Origin: Candidatus Aenigmatarchaeota archaeon
GTDB lineage: Archaea; Aenigmatarchaeota; Aenigmatarchaeia; QMZS01
NCBI GenBank assembly: GCA_030620695.1
Contig: JAUXEA010000006.1
Location: 1 to 13,540, forward strand
Length of the DNA: 13,540 nucleotides
Direction of reading: 5' to 3'
Shown: positions 1 to 7,085 of the stretch, piece after piece
How the letters are laid out: each line of letters opens with the position of its first letter
How positions within the stretch are numbered: position 1 is the first letter of the stretch
Program-made: the position numbers and the translations under genes
The notes under the pieces: model-generated
Database searches by the model: none
The model's input: the letters and a program-made list of their open reading frames with translations, nothing else
Told to the model about the DNA's origin: nothing

Positions 1-2
1 TC

Positions 3-110
3 TTTTCAAAAGCAATTGGTTCAGAGAGTATATTTTTATTAATCCTTTTATTTATTGTTTCTATATGTATAATTTATAAAAATAATTGTTGGAAACGGAT
101 AAGGAGTTGA
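3..110 (+). CDS. Possible C-terminal end of a membrane protein (partial)
   Basis: The third forward frame is open from the window edge to a TGA at 108-110, giving 35 residues. They read as a short polar stretch (FSKAIGSES), a hydrophobic run (IFLLILLFIVSICIIY) and a short basic tail (WKRIRS) at the stop. That pattern of one membrane helix plus a positively charged cytoplasmic end is typical of a membrane-protein C-terminus. It would converge on the minus-strand gene ending at 156. The evidence is compositional only: in AT-rich DNA a short hydrophobic frame can arise by chance, so the call is weak and no family can be named. Confidence 0.35.
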   Translation, partial: FSKAIGSESIFLLILLFIVSICIIYKNNCWKRIRS

Positions 111-155
111 ATTTAAAAATATTGGTGGGATAGGGGGTATTTTGAGATATTAATT

Positions 156-572
156 TTAGTTGTAAAGAATGTGATTTAGATTTTCTATAGTAAACTTTTT
201 ACTTCCATTTTCATACCCACCAAACATCTTTTTTAACAAATCTATACTATCAGAAAATGTTTTTCCGCTATGAAGATATGGAAAAGCCTTAACATCAACT
301 CCTTCATTATCTTCTAGTCCTATAATAGCTTCTTTGTCATCACTAACTGCAAACTCACGGACAAAAGGATGTCCTAATATATAAATATCTATATATCCCT
401 CTTCTACGCATTCTCTAAGTTCATTCTGTCTTTTTTTAATCAAACCACCATACTTATTTTTCATCTCATCCAGCGTGCCAGCATAAATTATCTTCCTTTC
501 AACATCTGGTTTTTCTCTTACATCTCCCAATATTTTTGGTAACCCTTCAAGAAAAGATTCAAATAAACCCAT
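156..572 (-). CDS. Hypothetical protein, 138 aa
   Basis: I do not recognise this family. The 138-residue product is soluble in character, with no signal peptide or membrane segment. The N-terminal third is charged and probably helical (YAGTLDEMKNKYGGLIKK), followed by a more beta-like middle (EEGYIDIYILGHPFVREFAV) and an acidic stretch (IGLEDNEGVDVKAF). There is no cysteine pair or clear catalytic motif. It lies 45 nt downstream of the eL43 gene on the same strand, so it could be cotranscribed. A TATA-like run at 582-592 (minus) could also give its own leaderless transcript. The ATG at 572 is the only reasonable start. Coding status rests on ORF length and plausible protein composition. Confidence 0.65.
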   Translation of the reverse strand: MGLFESFLEGLPKILGDVREKPDVERKIIYAGTLDEMKNKYGGLIKKRQNELRECVEEGYIDIYILGHPFVREFAVSDDKEAIIGLEDNEGVDVKAFPYLHSGKTFSDSIDLLKKMFGGYENGSKKFTIENLNHILYN

Positions 573-617
573 AATATTAAAGAATAAATAAGTCTTTTTA
601 GATGAGAAGTAAATTTT

Positions 618-851
618 TCATTTCTTAAAATCTTCTCCTCTGAATTCATAAGCTCCGGAAGCGAATTTTGTTTTGCAGTTTTTGCATTCCCAGACTCCAA
701 AGGATAATCTTCTTACCGCTTTCTCCCTTGCACAAACAGGACAATTATATTTTTTCTTTGAACTCGCATGTATTTTGGCATAATTATCTCTCAGTTTTTT
801 CCCGTATCTTGCTCCGAATTTACCTGCTGCACCCACTTTTTTTGTTGCCAT
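618..851 (-). CDS. rpl37ae: Ribosomal protein eL43 (L37Ae)
   Basis: This 77-residue protein of the large ribosomal subunit has the usual length and layout of archaeal L37Ae. A basic glycine-rich N-terminus (TKKVGAAGKFGARYGKKLR) contacts rRNA in the family. A single zinc ribbon follows, with ligands visible as C37-P-V-C40 and C56-K-N-C59. Between them lies the family-typical segment VRRLSFGVWEC. The ATG at 851 gives the expected MATKKVG start. A TATA-like box at 866-875 (minus) suggests a leaderless mRNA. It is transcribed divergently from psmB across an 89-bp gap and is followed by an orphan gene at 572. No other ribosomal gene adjoins it. Confidence 0.95.
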   Translation of the reverse strand: MATKKVGAAGKFGARYGKKLRDNYAKIHASSKKKYNCPVCAREKAVRRLSFGVWECKNCKTKFASGAYEFRGEDFKK

Positions 852-940
852 AATCTAAATAAAAACTTTTAAATCAAAGAGGGGGCCCTTTTTAACCAAT
901 TCTTAAAACATTAACCCCTTTTAAACTTTAAATATATATT
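852..940. promoter_or_regulatory. Divergent promoter region of eL43 and psmB
   Basis: This 89-bp gap lies between two divergent start codons. On the minus side GATTTAAAAG (866-875) is a TATA candidate for eL43. On the plus side the run from about 917 to 938, containing TTTAAAC and CTTTAAATAT, serves psmB. Neither start has a Shine-Dalgarno site. Between the two boxes sits an unusually GC-rich block, GGGGGCCC at 881-888, which contains the palindrome GGGCCC. Confidence 0.55.
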
Positions 941-1567
941 ATGGATACTTATATGGGAAATCAGGACAAGATTTTAAAGACGGGAACAACAACAATAGGA
1001 ATGACTTGTAAAGATGGTATACTACTTGCTTCTGAGTCCAAAGCATCTATGGGTTATATGATTGTGAACAAAGATGTTCAGAAAGTTTTTAAGATAGACG
1101 ACAGAATAGGGATTACAATTGCGGGGATGGTGAGTGATGCACAGCAGTTGATTAATATTCTGAAAGTAGAGATTAGTTTGCATAAATTAGAAAGTGGTGA
1201 GGAAATGAAGATTAGTGCTGTAGCACATTTGTTATCACAAATTATGTACTCGAGAAGAATGTTCCCTTATTACACACAAATTATTATTGGTGGAATAGAT
1301 TCAACTGGACATTATGTGTTCTCATTTGACCCAACAGGTTCCTGCATGAAAGAAAATTATGTTTCTACAGGATCAGGAAGTCCTTTTGTTTATGGGGTCC
1401 TGGAAAAAGACTTTAGGGAAGGTATGACAATTGAACAAGGGAAAAAACTGATAAGAGAATCCATAAGAAGTGCTGCAGAGAGAGATATGGCTTCTGGAGG
1501 TGAAAAACTCTGGATTGCTGAAATAACGGAAAAAGGTTTTAAGTTGACTGAAGAGAAATTGAGATAA
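941..1567 (+). CDS. psmB: Proteasome beta subunit
   Basis: This is the catalytic beta subunit of the 20S proteasome, a self-processing N-terminal threonine protease that degrades proteins in the cytoplasm. A 15-residue propeptide ends in KTG, and cleavage before T16 exposes the nucleophile (TTTIGM, mature Thr1). In mature numbering the expected active-site residues are present: E17 (SESKAS; Thermoplasma also has Glu here), K33 (DVQKVF), S129 (STGSGSPF), D166 and S169 (ERDMASGG). At 208 aa it has normal family length. A second ATG four codons in (953) would only shorten the propeptide. The TATA-like run at 917-938 ends just before the ATG, which implies a leaderless message. The alpha subunit and unfoldase are not in the window. 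Confidence 0.95.
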   Translation: MDTYMGNQDKILKTGTTTIGMTCKDGILLASESKASMGYMIVNKDVQKVFKIDDRIGITIAGMVSDAQQLINILKVEISLHKLESGEEMKISAVAHLLSQIMYSRRMFPYYTQIIIGGIDSTGHYVFSFDPTGSCMKENYVSTGSGSPFVYGVLEKDFREGMTIEQGKKLIRESIRSAAERDMASGGEKLWIAEITEKGFKLTEEKLR

Positions 1568-1585
1568 TTTGTTCTAAAAGAATTT

Positions 1586-1705
1586 TTATAGTAACAAAAG
1601 TGTTTTATCAGAATTTGAATAATCAATTCTACCGTCAGGAAAATGTGGTAGTTTTTTTGCAAATTCTTTTATAATTTCTAAAATCTTCATTTCTTGTTCA
1701 TCCAT
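1586..1705 (-). pseudogene. Truncated N-terminal remnant, probably Nudix hydrolase
   Basis: The minus strand encodes 39 codons from ATG at 1705 to TAA at 1586-1588. The product begins MDEQEMKILEIIKEFA and continues KLPHFPDGRIDYSNSDK, then ends in a short leucine run. From memory, the PDGRIDY-NSDK stretch matches the segment just before the first beta strand of many archaeal Nudix hydrolases. Here the frame stops where that domain should begin, and the next sequence downstream is the end of psmB on the other strand. So this looks like a gene cut off after its first 40 codons. It could instead be a genuine small protein. A homology search is needed to separate these. Confidence 0.45.
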
Positions 1706-1745
1706 AAATAAAGTGGGATTAGACACAATTACAACCGATTATTGA

Positions 1746-1755
1746 GTATTTAAAG
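1746..1755 (+). promoter_or_regulatory. TATA-like box of the 1776 gene
   Basis: GTATTTAAAG lies 20 nt before the ATG at 1776, which places the expected start of transcription at or next to the start codon. The identical 10-mer occurs on the minus strand at 7573-7582 with the same spacing to the ATG at 7553. Confidence 0.55.
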
Positions 1756-1775
1756 TTTTATTATTAATATATAAT

Positions 1776-2069
1776 ATGTCTAAAGGATTAGTAGAGAGGT
1801 TTGGATTATATGCTGAGAATATTTTAGCGGGGGCTGTTTACAAGGCTCAAAAGAGAATAGAAGAAGAAAAAGAGCAGAGAGGAATCAAAGAGTTTGAAAA
1901 ACAGACATTAGGTGAACTATTATGGTATACGGGTCTTATTTTAAAACTTCACTCAAAAGAGGAAAAAGTTGAATATACAGATAAATTAGAAGATAAATTA
2001 GAGTCTTTGAAAATTGGGAGGGATTCCGTACTTTGTTACAGAATGCCTGAAGAAAGGCAAAAAAATTAA
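1776..2069 (+). CDS. Hypothetical helical protein, probably frameshifted
   Basis: The 97-residue frame starts at an ATG with a well-placed TATA-like box and no SD. The product is highly charged and predicted helical, with a long Glu/Lys/Arg stretch (YKAQKRIEEEKEQRG) and a second one (KEEKVEYTDKLEDKLESLK). There is no signal peptide or membrane segment, and I recognise no family. The frame ends in PEERQKN and a TAA at 2067-2069, immediately after a run of seven A (2059-2065). In the frame that one extra A, or a -1 slip on the run, would give, translation continues for 49 more sensible residues to 2215. The intact protein would be about 146 aa. Mutation, sequencing error and programmed slippage are all possible. 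Confidence 0.55.
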   Translation: MSKGLVERFGLYAENILAGAVYKAQKRIEEEKEQRGIKEFEKQTLGELLWYTGLILKLHSKEEKVEYTDKLEDKLESLKIGRDSVLCYRMPEERQKN

Positions 2070-2215
2070 ATGAAGTAATCAATTTATTAGATAATTGGGA
2101 ATATGAAAAAGCAGTAGAAAAGATAGGAGAAATGTATATTTATATGGTGCCTAAAGAAAGAAAAAAAGAAATGAATGAAAAAACAGGCCCCTTCCTTAAA
2201 TTTATAAAAGACTAA
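2066..2215 (+). pseudogene. Out-of-frame C-terminal part of the 1776 gene
   Basis: Directly after the A7 run the other frame reads LNEVINLLDNWEYEKAVEKI, then GEMYIYMVPKERKKEM, and ends FLKFIKD with TAA at 2213-2215. There is no usable start codon at its beginning. The composition (charged, helical, Glu/Lys rich) matches the preceding gene, and the join KK-LNEVINLL reads naturally. I infer that this is the second half of one gene of about 146 codons. Confidence 0.5.
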
Positions 2216-2335
2216 TACAAGTCTTATTAATATTTAAACTTTAATAATATTATACTATCCGTATTTTTCACGGGTTATAAATTATTTGCCTTGCCAAGTT
2301 GTTATAAACCGTGCTACGGCAGTTTTTGATTGAAA
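2216..2335 (+). promoter_or_regulatory. aCPSF1 upstream region with alternating inverted repeats
   Basis: Four copies of a complementary quartet alternate here: CCGT 2259-2262, ACGG 2270-2273, CCGT 2309-2312 and ACGG 2316-2319. Copies 1 and 2 form a hairpin (6 bp with flanks 2257-2275) whose loop holds T5. Copies 2 and 3 lie in a long imperfect inverted repeat, ACGGGTTATAA 2270-2280 against TTATAAACCGT 2302-2312, matching at 10 of 11 positions. Copies 3 and 4 form a tight hairpin followed by CAGTTTTTG. TATA candidates are at 2231-2239 and inside both repeat arms (2275-2282 and 2302-2308). It is therefore open whether these repeats act as RNA leader structures or as DNA operators. Confidence 0.5.
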
Positions 2336-4195
2336 ATGGATTATCTGAAAATAGTTGAGGAAAATCTTCCTGAACTGGAAGATGCAAGAATTCATTACGA
2401 AGGCAGCAAAATTGTTGTGTACACAAGAAACAAAGAATTCTTTCTGGCTCAGGATGAGAAGATTAGAGAAATTGTAGAGAAGATAAAAAAAAGAATAGAG
2501 GTCAGGATAGAACCGGATTCCCTGCCATCAACAGAAGAAACAATCTCAAAAATCAGGGAAATTGTACCCGAAGAAGCAAAAATAGAGGAAATTTATTTTG
2601 AGCCGGATTTCTCAAAGGTAACTATAAATGTGGGGCGTCCCCAGATTGCTATTGGTGAGCAGGGCGAAGTTGTCAGAAGAATTAAAAAGAATACCTTTTG
2701 GATTCCACTTGTCCAGAGAGTTGCAACACCAAAATCCATTCATGTGGAAGCAATCAGGAAAACCCTGTATCAAAGTTCAAAATTCAGAAAGAGGTTTTTA
2801 AACAGTATTGGAAAGAAAATTTATTTAACAGAACCAAAAGAAACAAAATATGCAAGAGTGATTGCTTTGGGCAGTTGCAGGGAAGTGGGGAGAAGTTGTT
2901 TCCTTTTGCAGACCCCAAACTCAAATATAATGCTTGACTGCGGTATTTCTACTGGTGCTACCGGGGAGGACCAGTATCCTATTTTTTCGCAGGACTTCAA
3001 TATAAGTTCTTTGGATGCAATTGTTCTGAGCCATGCACATTTAGACCATTGCGGGTTTATCCCTTACCTGTATAAAATGGGTTATAAGGGTCCTGTTTAT
3101 TGTACAGAGCCAACGAGAGAACTTGCTGCCTTGCTCCAACTTGACACAGTACAGCTAATGCAAAAGGAGACCGGGAAAAGCCTGTACACCAGCGCGGATA
3201 TAAAAAATATGATTAAGTATGCGATTCCTTTAAAATACAAGGAAGTAACAGATATTACTTCTGATGTCAGATTAATTTTTGAAAATGCGGGTCATTTGCT
3301 GGGCAGTGCGATTTCTCATTTTAATATTGCAAATGGAAAAGAAAATTTAATCTACACAGGAGATATAAAATATTCTGTTTCAAATCTTCTTGACCCTGCT
3401 TTCACACAGTTTTTAAGATGCGAGGGTCTGATAATAGAAGGTACTTATGGAGCACAAAATGATTTAACACCAAGGCTGGAAGATAGTGAAAAAGAATTAA
3501 TTTCTATTATTGAAGAAACAAGTAAAAGAGGAGGAAAAATTTTGATTCCATCCTTTGCTGTTGGCAGGGGTCAGGAACTGATGGTAATTTTTGAAAAATA
3601 TAATATAGACCTGCCAATTTATGTTGACGGGATGATTTATGATGCAAGTGCAATTCATTCAACTTATCCAAAATATCTTGCATACAACTTGCAGAGGCAG
3701 ATTATTGATGAAAACAAAAATCCTTTTGAGTCTGAAAGATTTATTCATGTTGCAAGTTACAGGGAGAGAGAGCAGGTTTTGAGTGATGAAAAGCCCTGCA
3801 TTATTATTGCAACATCAGGAATGATGAACGGGGGTCCTATTATTGAATATTTAAAGAAATTTGGTTCTGACCCAAAAAACACATTAATTTTTGTTGGGTA
3901 CCAGGCACATGGAACTCTTGGAAGCAAAATACAGCAGGAATATAAAGAGGTTGAATTACAAAATGGAGAAAAAGTAGAAATTAATCTGGAAGTTAAAACT
4001 ATGGATGGTCTGTCCGGGCACTCTGACAGAAAACAACTCCTGAATTTTATCGGGCATTTAAAGGAAAAACCAAAAAGAGTTCTGGTTAATCATGCTGAAC
4101 AATCCAAGGCTTTAAGTCTGGCCGGTGCTATCCAGAAAATATTTGATATTGAGAGTTATGCTCCAATGAACATGGAGGCTATTAGATTTTTATAA
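2336..4195 (+). CDS. aCPSF1: KH / metallo-beta-lactamase / beta-CASP ribonuclease
   Basis: This is the archaeal homologue of CPSF73, a zinc-dependent endo/exonuclease that cleaves nascent RNA at U-rich sites and terminates transcription in archaea. From the ATG it is 619 aa, close to family length. Two N-terminal KH-type RNA-binding modules cover about residues 1-140, with the second carrying a GEQG loop (107-110). The metallo-beta-lactamase core follows: LDCG near 201, the HAHLDH motif at 233-238, GH at 319-320 and TGD ending at D343. The beta-CASP part shows PSFAVGRGQE, TSGMMNGG, SGHSD with H562, and VNHAEQ with H586. A TTG at 2330 would add two residues (MK), but the ATG is preferred. The M42 peptidase gene follows after 28 nt. 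Confidence 0.95.
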   Translation: MDYLKIVEENLPELEDARIHYEGSKIVVYTRNKEFFLAQDEKIREIVEKIKKRIEVRIEPDSLPSTEETISKIREIVPEEAKIEEIYFEPDFSKVTINVGRPQIAIGEQGEVVRRIKKNTFWIPLVQRVATPKSIHVEAIRKTLYQSSKFRKRFLNSIGKKIYLTEPKETKYARVIALGSCREVGRSCFLLQTPNSNIMLDCGISTGATGEDQYPIFSQDFNISSLDAIVLSHAHLDHCGFIPYLYKMGYKGPVYCTEPTRELAALLQLDTVQLMQKETGKSLYTSADIKNMIKYAIPLKYKEVTDITSDVRLIFENAGHLLGSAISHFNIANGKENLIYTGDIKYSVSNLLDPAFTQFLRCEGLIIEGTYGAQNDLTPRLEDSEKELISIIEETSKRGGKILIPSFAVGRGQELMVIFEKYNIDLPIYVDGMIYDASAIHSTYPKYLAYNLQRQIIDENKNPFESERFIHVASYREREQVLSDEKPCIIIATSGMMNGGPIIEYLKKFGSDPKNTLIFVGYQAHGTLGSKIQQEYKEVELQNGEKVEINLEVKTMDGLSGHSDRKQLLNFIGHLKEKPKRVLVNHAEQSKALSLAGAIQKIFDIESYAPMNMEAIRFL

Positions 4196-4223
4196 TTTTA
4201 TATATTTTAATTTTAGTTATATA
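4196..4223 (+). promoter_or_regulatory. Promoter of the M42 peptidase gene
   Basis: The 28-nt gap after aCPSF1 is entirely AT-rich. TATATTTTA at 4201-4209 lies about 20 nt before the ATG at 4224, consistent with a separate leaderless transcript. No SD is visible. Confidence 0.4.
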
Positions 4224-5246
4224 ATGGATACTAATTTATTAAAAAAATTGAGTGAAAGTTGTGGTGTTTCCGGGTTTGAAACCGAAGTCAGGAATTTAAT
4301 AAAAAAAGAAATTTCCAGGTATGCAGACAAAATAACCGAGGATAATCTTGGGAATTTAATTGCATTGAAAAAAGGCTCTACAAAAAACAGGAAAAAAATT
4401 GCATTAGTTGCACACATGGATGAGATTGGTTTTATTGTGAAAAGAGTAGACAAAGGGTTTATAGAATTCTCCAAGATTGGGGGGATTGATGATAAAATTT
4501 TACTAACACAAAGAGTTGTGATTAAAAGCGGAATTGAAGGGATTATTGGTTCCAAACCGGCTCACCTGCAGAAAGAGGAAGAAAGGAAGAAAGTTGTCAA
4601 ACACGATGAAATGTATATTGATGTTGGAATAACAGGGAAAGAAAAGTTGAATATAGAGAAAGGAACTCCAATTTCTTTTAGATCTGAATTCAGAAAATTG
4701 CAGGACAATACTTTTGCTGGTAAATCTTTGGATAACAGACTCGGAGTTTATTGTCTGATAGATATTCTGAAAAAAATGAAAAAGCCTAAAGACGATATCT
4801 ATTTTATTTTTTCCACCCAGGAGGAAGTTGGGTTAAAAGGTGCAAGGACTGCGGTTTATTCAATAGAACCTGATTTGGCTGTGGTAATAGATACAGCAAT
4901 TGCCGGGGATGTTCCTGCTGTTTCAGAAAAAGAGTCCGAAGTAAAATTGGGAAAAGGGGTTACAATAAGTTTGATAGAATGCGGGGGCCAGGGAACAATT
5001 TTGCCGGAAATTTTAAAAACTTTTATTCTAAATCTGGCAAAAAAGAATAAGATTGAATACCAGTTAGAAATAGTTGATGGAGGGATGACTGACACAGCAA
5101 TAGTGCAGATAACAAAGAAAGGAATTTTGAGCTGCTCTATTAATGTTCCGCTGAGAAATATGCACACCCCAAACGAGATTTTTGATGTCAGGGATTTGGA
5201 AGAAACAATAAAATTAAGTGAGTTGATTGTTAAGAATTGGAAATAG
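4224..5246 (+). CDS. M42 family dinuclear-metal aminopeptidase (TET-type)
   Basis: This cytoplasmic M42 (glutamyl/deblocking, TET) aminopeptidase removes N-terminal residues from peptides. Family members form hollow dodecamers and work downstream of the proteasome. All expected residues are visible: H64 and D66 in AHMDEIGF, D170 in GKSLDNRLG, catalytic E200 and metal ligand E201 in STQEEVGLKGA, D223 in VVIDTAIAGD and H314 in RNMHTPNE. A beta-domain insertion spans roughly 85-165, as in the family. At 340 aa the length is normal. Substrate preference cannot be read from the sequence. The gene follows aCPSF1 closely and converges on the UbiA gene with only 14 bp between stop codons. Confidence 0.93.
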   Translation: MDTNLLKKLSESCGVSGFETEVRNLIKKEISRYADKITEDNLGNLIALKKGSTKNRKKIALVAHMDEIGFIVKRVDKGFIEFSKIGGIDDKILLTQRVVIKSGIEGIIGSKPAHLQKEEERKKVVKHDEMYIDVGITGKEKLNIEKGTPISFRSEFRKLQDNTFAGKSLDNRLGVYCLIDILKKMKKPKDDIYFIFSTQEEVGLKGARTAVYSIEPDLAVVIDTAIAGDVPAVSEKESEVKLGKGVTISLIECGGQGTILPEILKTFILNLAKKNKIEYQLEIVDGGMTDTAIVQITKKGILSCSINVPLRNMHTPNEIFDVRDLEETIKLSELIVKNWK

Positions 5247-5260
5247 TTTAAGACTAAAGT

Positions 5261-6076
5261 TTAACCTAAAACCAAAGAAATCAAAAAAGAGAAAATTACA
5301 ATAAACATTACAACTTTTATCATCTTCTGGGCAACCTTAACATCTTTAATTGTCAAAATGTAAATACAAAGAGAAAAGCAGAGGATTGCGAGAACTAGAT
5401 AGATTAAACCAAATACCCCAAGAAAATAAGGAACAAACAAAAAAACAGAGCCAATAAAAATAAATAATTTTCCGAAAATTGTTGCTTTATTTTTTCCAAA
5501 AACAATTGGCAGAGTTCTTGCTTTTTTAAGTTTGTCTCCTTTTATATCTTCAACATCTTTTAGGATTTCTCTCCCATAATTTCCAAAAAAGGAAATTAGT
5601 GCAAGAATTGTTACAGAGGAACTCGCCAATTCTGCAAGCCCCCCAAAAATTAAAACAGGTGCAATAAAAACAGAACAGGCAAGCCAGGAATCCACAAAAT
5701 TTCCACCCAAAGTTTTTTTAAATTTTAGTGAATATGTAAAAACCAAAAAAGAATTAAGCAGGGCAAGAAAAAAGAAATTTAATGAAACAAAAAAAGAGAT
5801 GAATAATCCCAAGAATGCGAGCTTCAAATAAAAAATTAATGCCATTTTTTTTGAGACTCTGCCGGACGGCAAAGGCCTTTCTGGTTTGTTTATTTTATCT
5901 ATTCCGAAATCAAAATAATCATTGATTATATTGCCTGAAGCAGAAATTAAAAAAATTGATAAAACCGGCAAAATCCACAGATTTAAGGGAATTTCAACCA
6001 ATAAGAGACCAACAATCAAACCAAAAACAGATAATAAACAAATATTCGGCCTGACAAGTTCTATGTAAGGGTTCAT
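5261..6076 (-). CDS. UbiA-family prenyltransferase, probable DGGGP synthase
   Basis: This integral membrane prenyltransferase is probably digeranylgeranylglyceryl phosphate synthase, which adds the second geranylgeranyl chain to GGGP in archaeal ether-lipid synthesis. The first Asp-rich motif reads NDYFDFGID (52-60), followed by the signature NKPERPLPSG. The second motif is REILKDVEDIKGDK, with D174, D177 and D181. Seven to nine hydrophobic segments cover the 271-residue chain, the usual size. The ATG at 6076 gives MNPYIELVRPN, a typical UbiA start (E-x-x-R-P). It is last in a same-strand series after uS7 and L7Ae, 32 nt from L7Ae, with an AT-rich box at 6088-6099 that could also serve it. 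Related UbiA enzymes use quinone or chlorophyll precursors, so the substrate is inferred. Confidence 0.88.
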   Translation of the reverse strand: MNPYIELVRPNICLLSVFGLIVGLLLVEIPLNLWILPVLSIFLISASGNIINDYFDFGIDKINKPERPLPSGRVSKKMALIFYLKLAFLGLFISFFVSLNFFFLALLNSFLVFTYSLKFKKTLGGNFVDSWLACSVFIAPVLIFGGLAELASSSVTILALISFFGNYGREILKDVEDIKGDKLKKARTLPIVFGKNKATIFGKLFIFIGSVFLFVPYFLGVFGLIYLVLAILCFSLCIYILTIKDVKVAQKMIKVVMFIVIFSFLISLVLG

Positions 6077-6108
6077 AAATTAAATGTGTAAATATTATTT
6101 GCAACAGA

Positions 6109-6429
6109 TTATTTCAGAAATTTCTTTGCTTCTCCTTCCAGACTACCAAAATCAGTTATGGCAATACCAGAACAACTTACAGGCAAATTAACAGATTTTC
6201 CAAGTTCTGCTTTTGCCTGAACCTCAATATACGGGATTCCTTTCTCTTTGCACAATATTGGAAGGTGCATTAATATTTCTTTTGGCTCAACATCCTGTGC
6301 AGTTATAACAAGTTTTGCATTTCCTCTCTCAACCTCTTTTGTAACCTCATTAACTCCTTTAACAATTTTTCCTTTTTCTGCAACTTTCTCTACAAGAGCG
6401 AGCAACTCCTTTGCATTTTCCTCTGCCAT
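6109..6429 (-). CDS. rpl7ae: Ribosomal protein L7Ae (eL8)
   Basis: L7Ae binds kink-turn RNA in the large ribosomal subunit, in C/D and H/ACA guide RNPs and in RNase P. The family core is clear: KGVNEVTKEVERG for k-turn recognition, KLVITAQDVEPKEILMHLP, CKEKGIPY and the closing SGIAITDFG. I chose the ATG at 6429 (MAEENAKELL, 106 aa), which matches family length. The frame extends nine residues further (MYYLYFFII) into AT-rich promoter-like DNA, and that extension is not credible. It lies 30 nt downstream of uS7 and 32 nt upstream of the UbiA gene. A TATA-like stretch at 6437-6455 could also drive it alone. Confidence 0.95.
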   Translation of the reverse strand: MAEENAKELLALVEKVAEKGKIVKGVNEVTKEVERGNAKLVITAQDVEPKEILMHLPILCKEKGIPYIEVQAKAELGKSVNLPVSCSGIAITDFGSLEGEAKKFLK

Positions 6430-6459
6430 AATTATAAAAAAATATAAATAATACAAAAT

Positions 6460-7032
6460 CTATCTGGCTCCTGCAGCCTCTTTTTCAACTCTCTGCCTTT
6501 CTGCTACTGCAAAACTTTCATTATTTTTTTTGTATGCATTTATAATTTCCTCTGATAATGTTTCTTCTGCTTTTTTCTTTTTATTAAACGTTTTTGAATA
6601 ACTCCCCTGAACCATTTTCCTTAATGCAAAATCGAACCTCTTCTTCGGGGAGCAGATTGCAGGCTTTCTTGCCACAATTCCCCCAATTTGTTGTGCAACA
6701 GTTAATTCATAGGGAGCAGAATTCTCAATAGCCCCGACTAACACTTCCAGAGGATTTTTGTTTGTTTTTTTGTTTATAATATCAAAGGTTTTCTCCACAA
6801 TATTATAAATCTTAAAATATTTTCCCGGGCATCTTCCGGAAGTTATTTTGTGTTTCTTGCCTTTGTGTCCTGGAACCATCAAATGTGTAATTAATTTTTC
6901 AACAATTGGCTTGTTTGGACTCCTCCCATCAGTTTTTGGCAATATTCTTGGTTTAATATTTATATACTTCCTGAGACCCAAATCTCTAATCTCCACATTA
7001 TAATCATATTTCCCGAATAACTTTGCTTCCAT
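6460..7032 (-). CDS. rps7: Ribosomal protein uS7
   Basis: This small-subunit protein organises the 3' major domain of 16S rRNA and sits at the exit-site decoding region. Recognisable features are KYINIKPRILP near the start, IVEKLITHLM, NPLEVLVGAIENSAPYE, QIGGIVARKPAICSPKKRFDFALRKM, the C-terminal LSEEIINAYKKN and the RQRVEKEAAGAR end. At 190 aa it is somewhat shorter than euryarchaeal S7 proteins as I recall them, mainly at the N-terminus and in the basic loop after LM. The ATG at 7032 has an AT-rich box at 7045-7054 (minus) and no SD. In many archaea uS7 sits with uS12 and the elongation factors. Here it leads a uS7 - L7Ae - UbiA series instead. Confidence 0.95.
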   Translation of the reverse strand: MEAKLFGKYDYNVEIRDLGLRKYINIKPRILPKTDGRSPNKPIVEKLITHLMVPGHKGKKHKITSGRCPGKYFKIYNIVEKTFDIINKKTNKNPLEVLVGAIENSAPYELTVAQQIGGIVARKPAICSPKKRFDFALRKMVQGSYSKTFNKKKKAEETLSEEIINAYKKNNESFAVAERQRVEKEAAGAR

Positions 7033-7085
7033 AAATTAATTAAAATTTAAATAGTGGTGAATTTTACTAAAATAAAAATAAGCAA

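Noticed and set aside
518..853. Overlapping frames opposite or beside eL43
   Set aside because: They are shadows of the ribosomal gene with no family features.
886..925. Third copy of the uL5/aIF1A element upstream of psmB
   Set aside because: Only TTAACCAAT and a CCCCTTTT stretch agree. The TTGG arm and the AGACCTTTC block are missing.
2330..2335. TTG start for aCPSF1
   Set aside because: It adds only two residues, and the ATG at 2336 is the better codon. No SD decides between them.
6430..6456. Upstream start of L7Ae adding MYYLYFFII
   Set aside because: The extension lies in AT-rich promoter-like DNA and the family starts at MAEENAKELL.
6460..7032. Foreign insertion in uS7 around the GRCPGK segment
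   Set aside because: Archaeal S7 proteins have a variable basic loop here, often longer, so this is ordinary variation.
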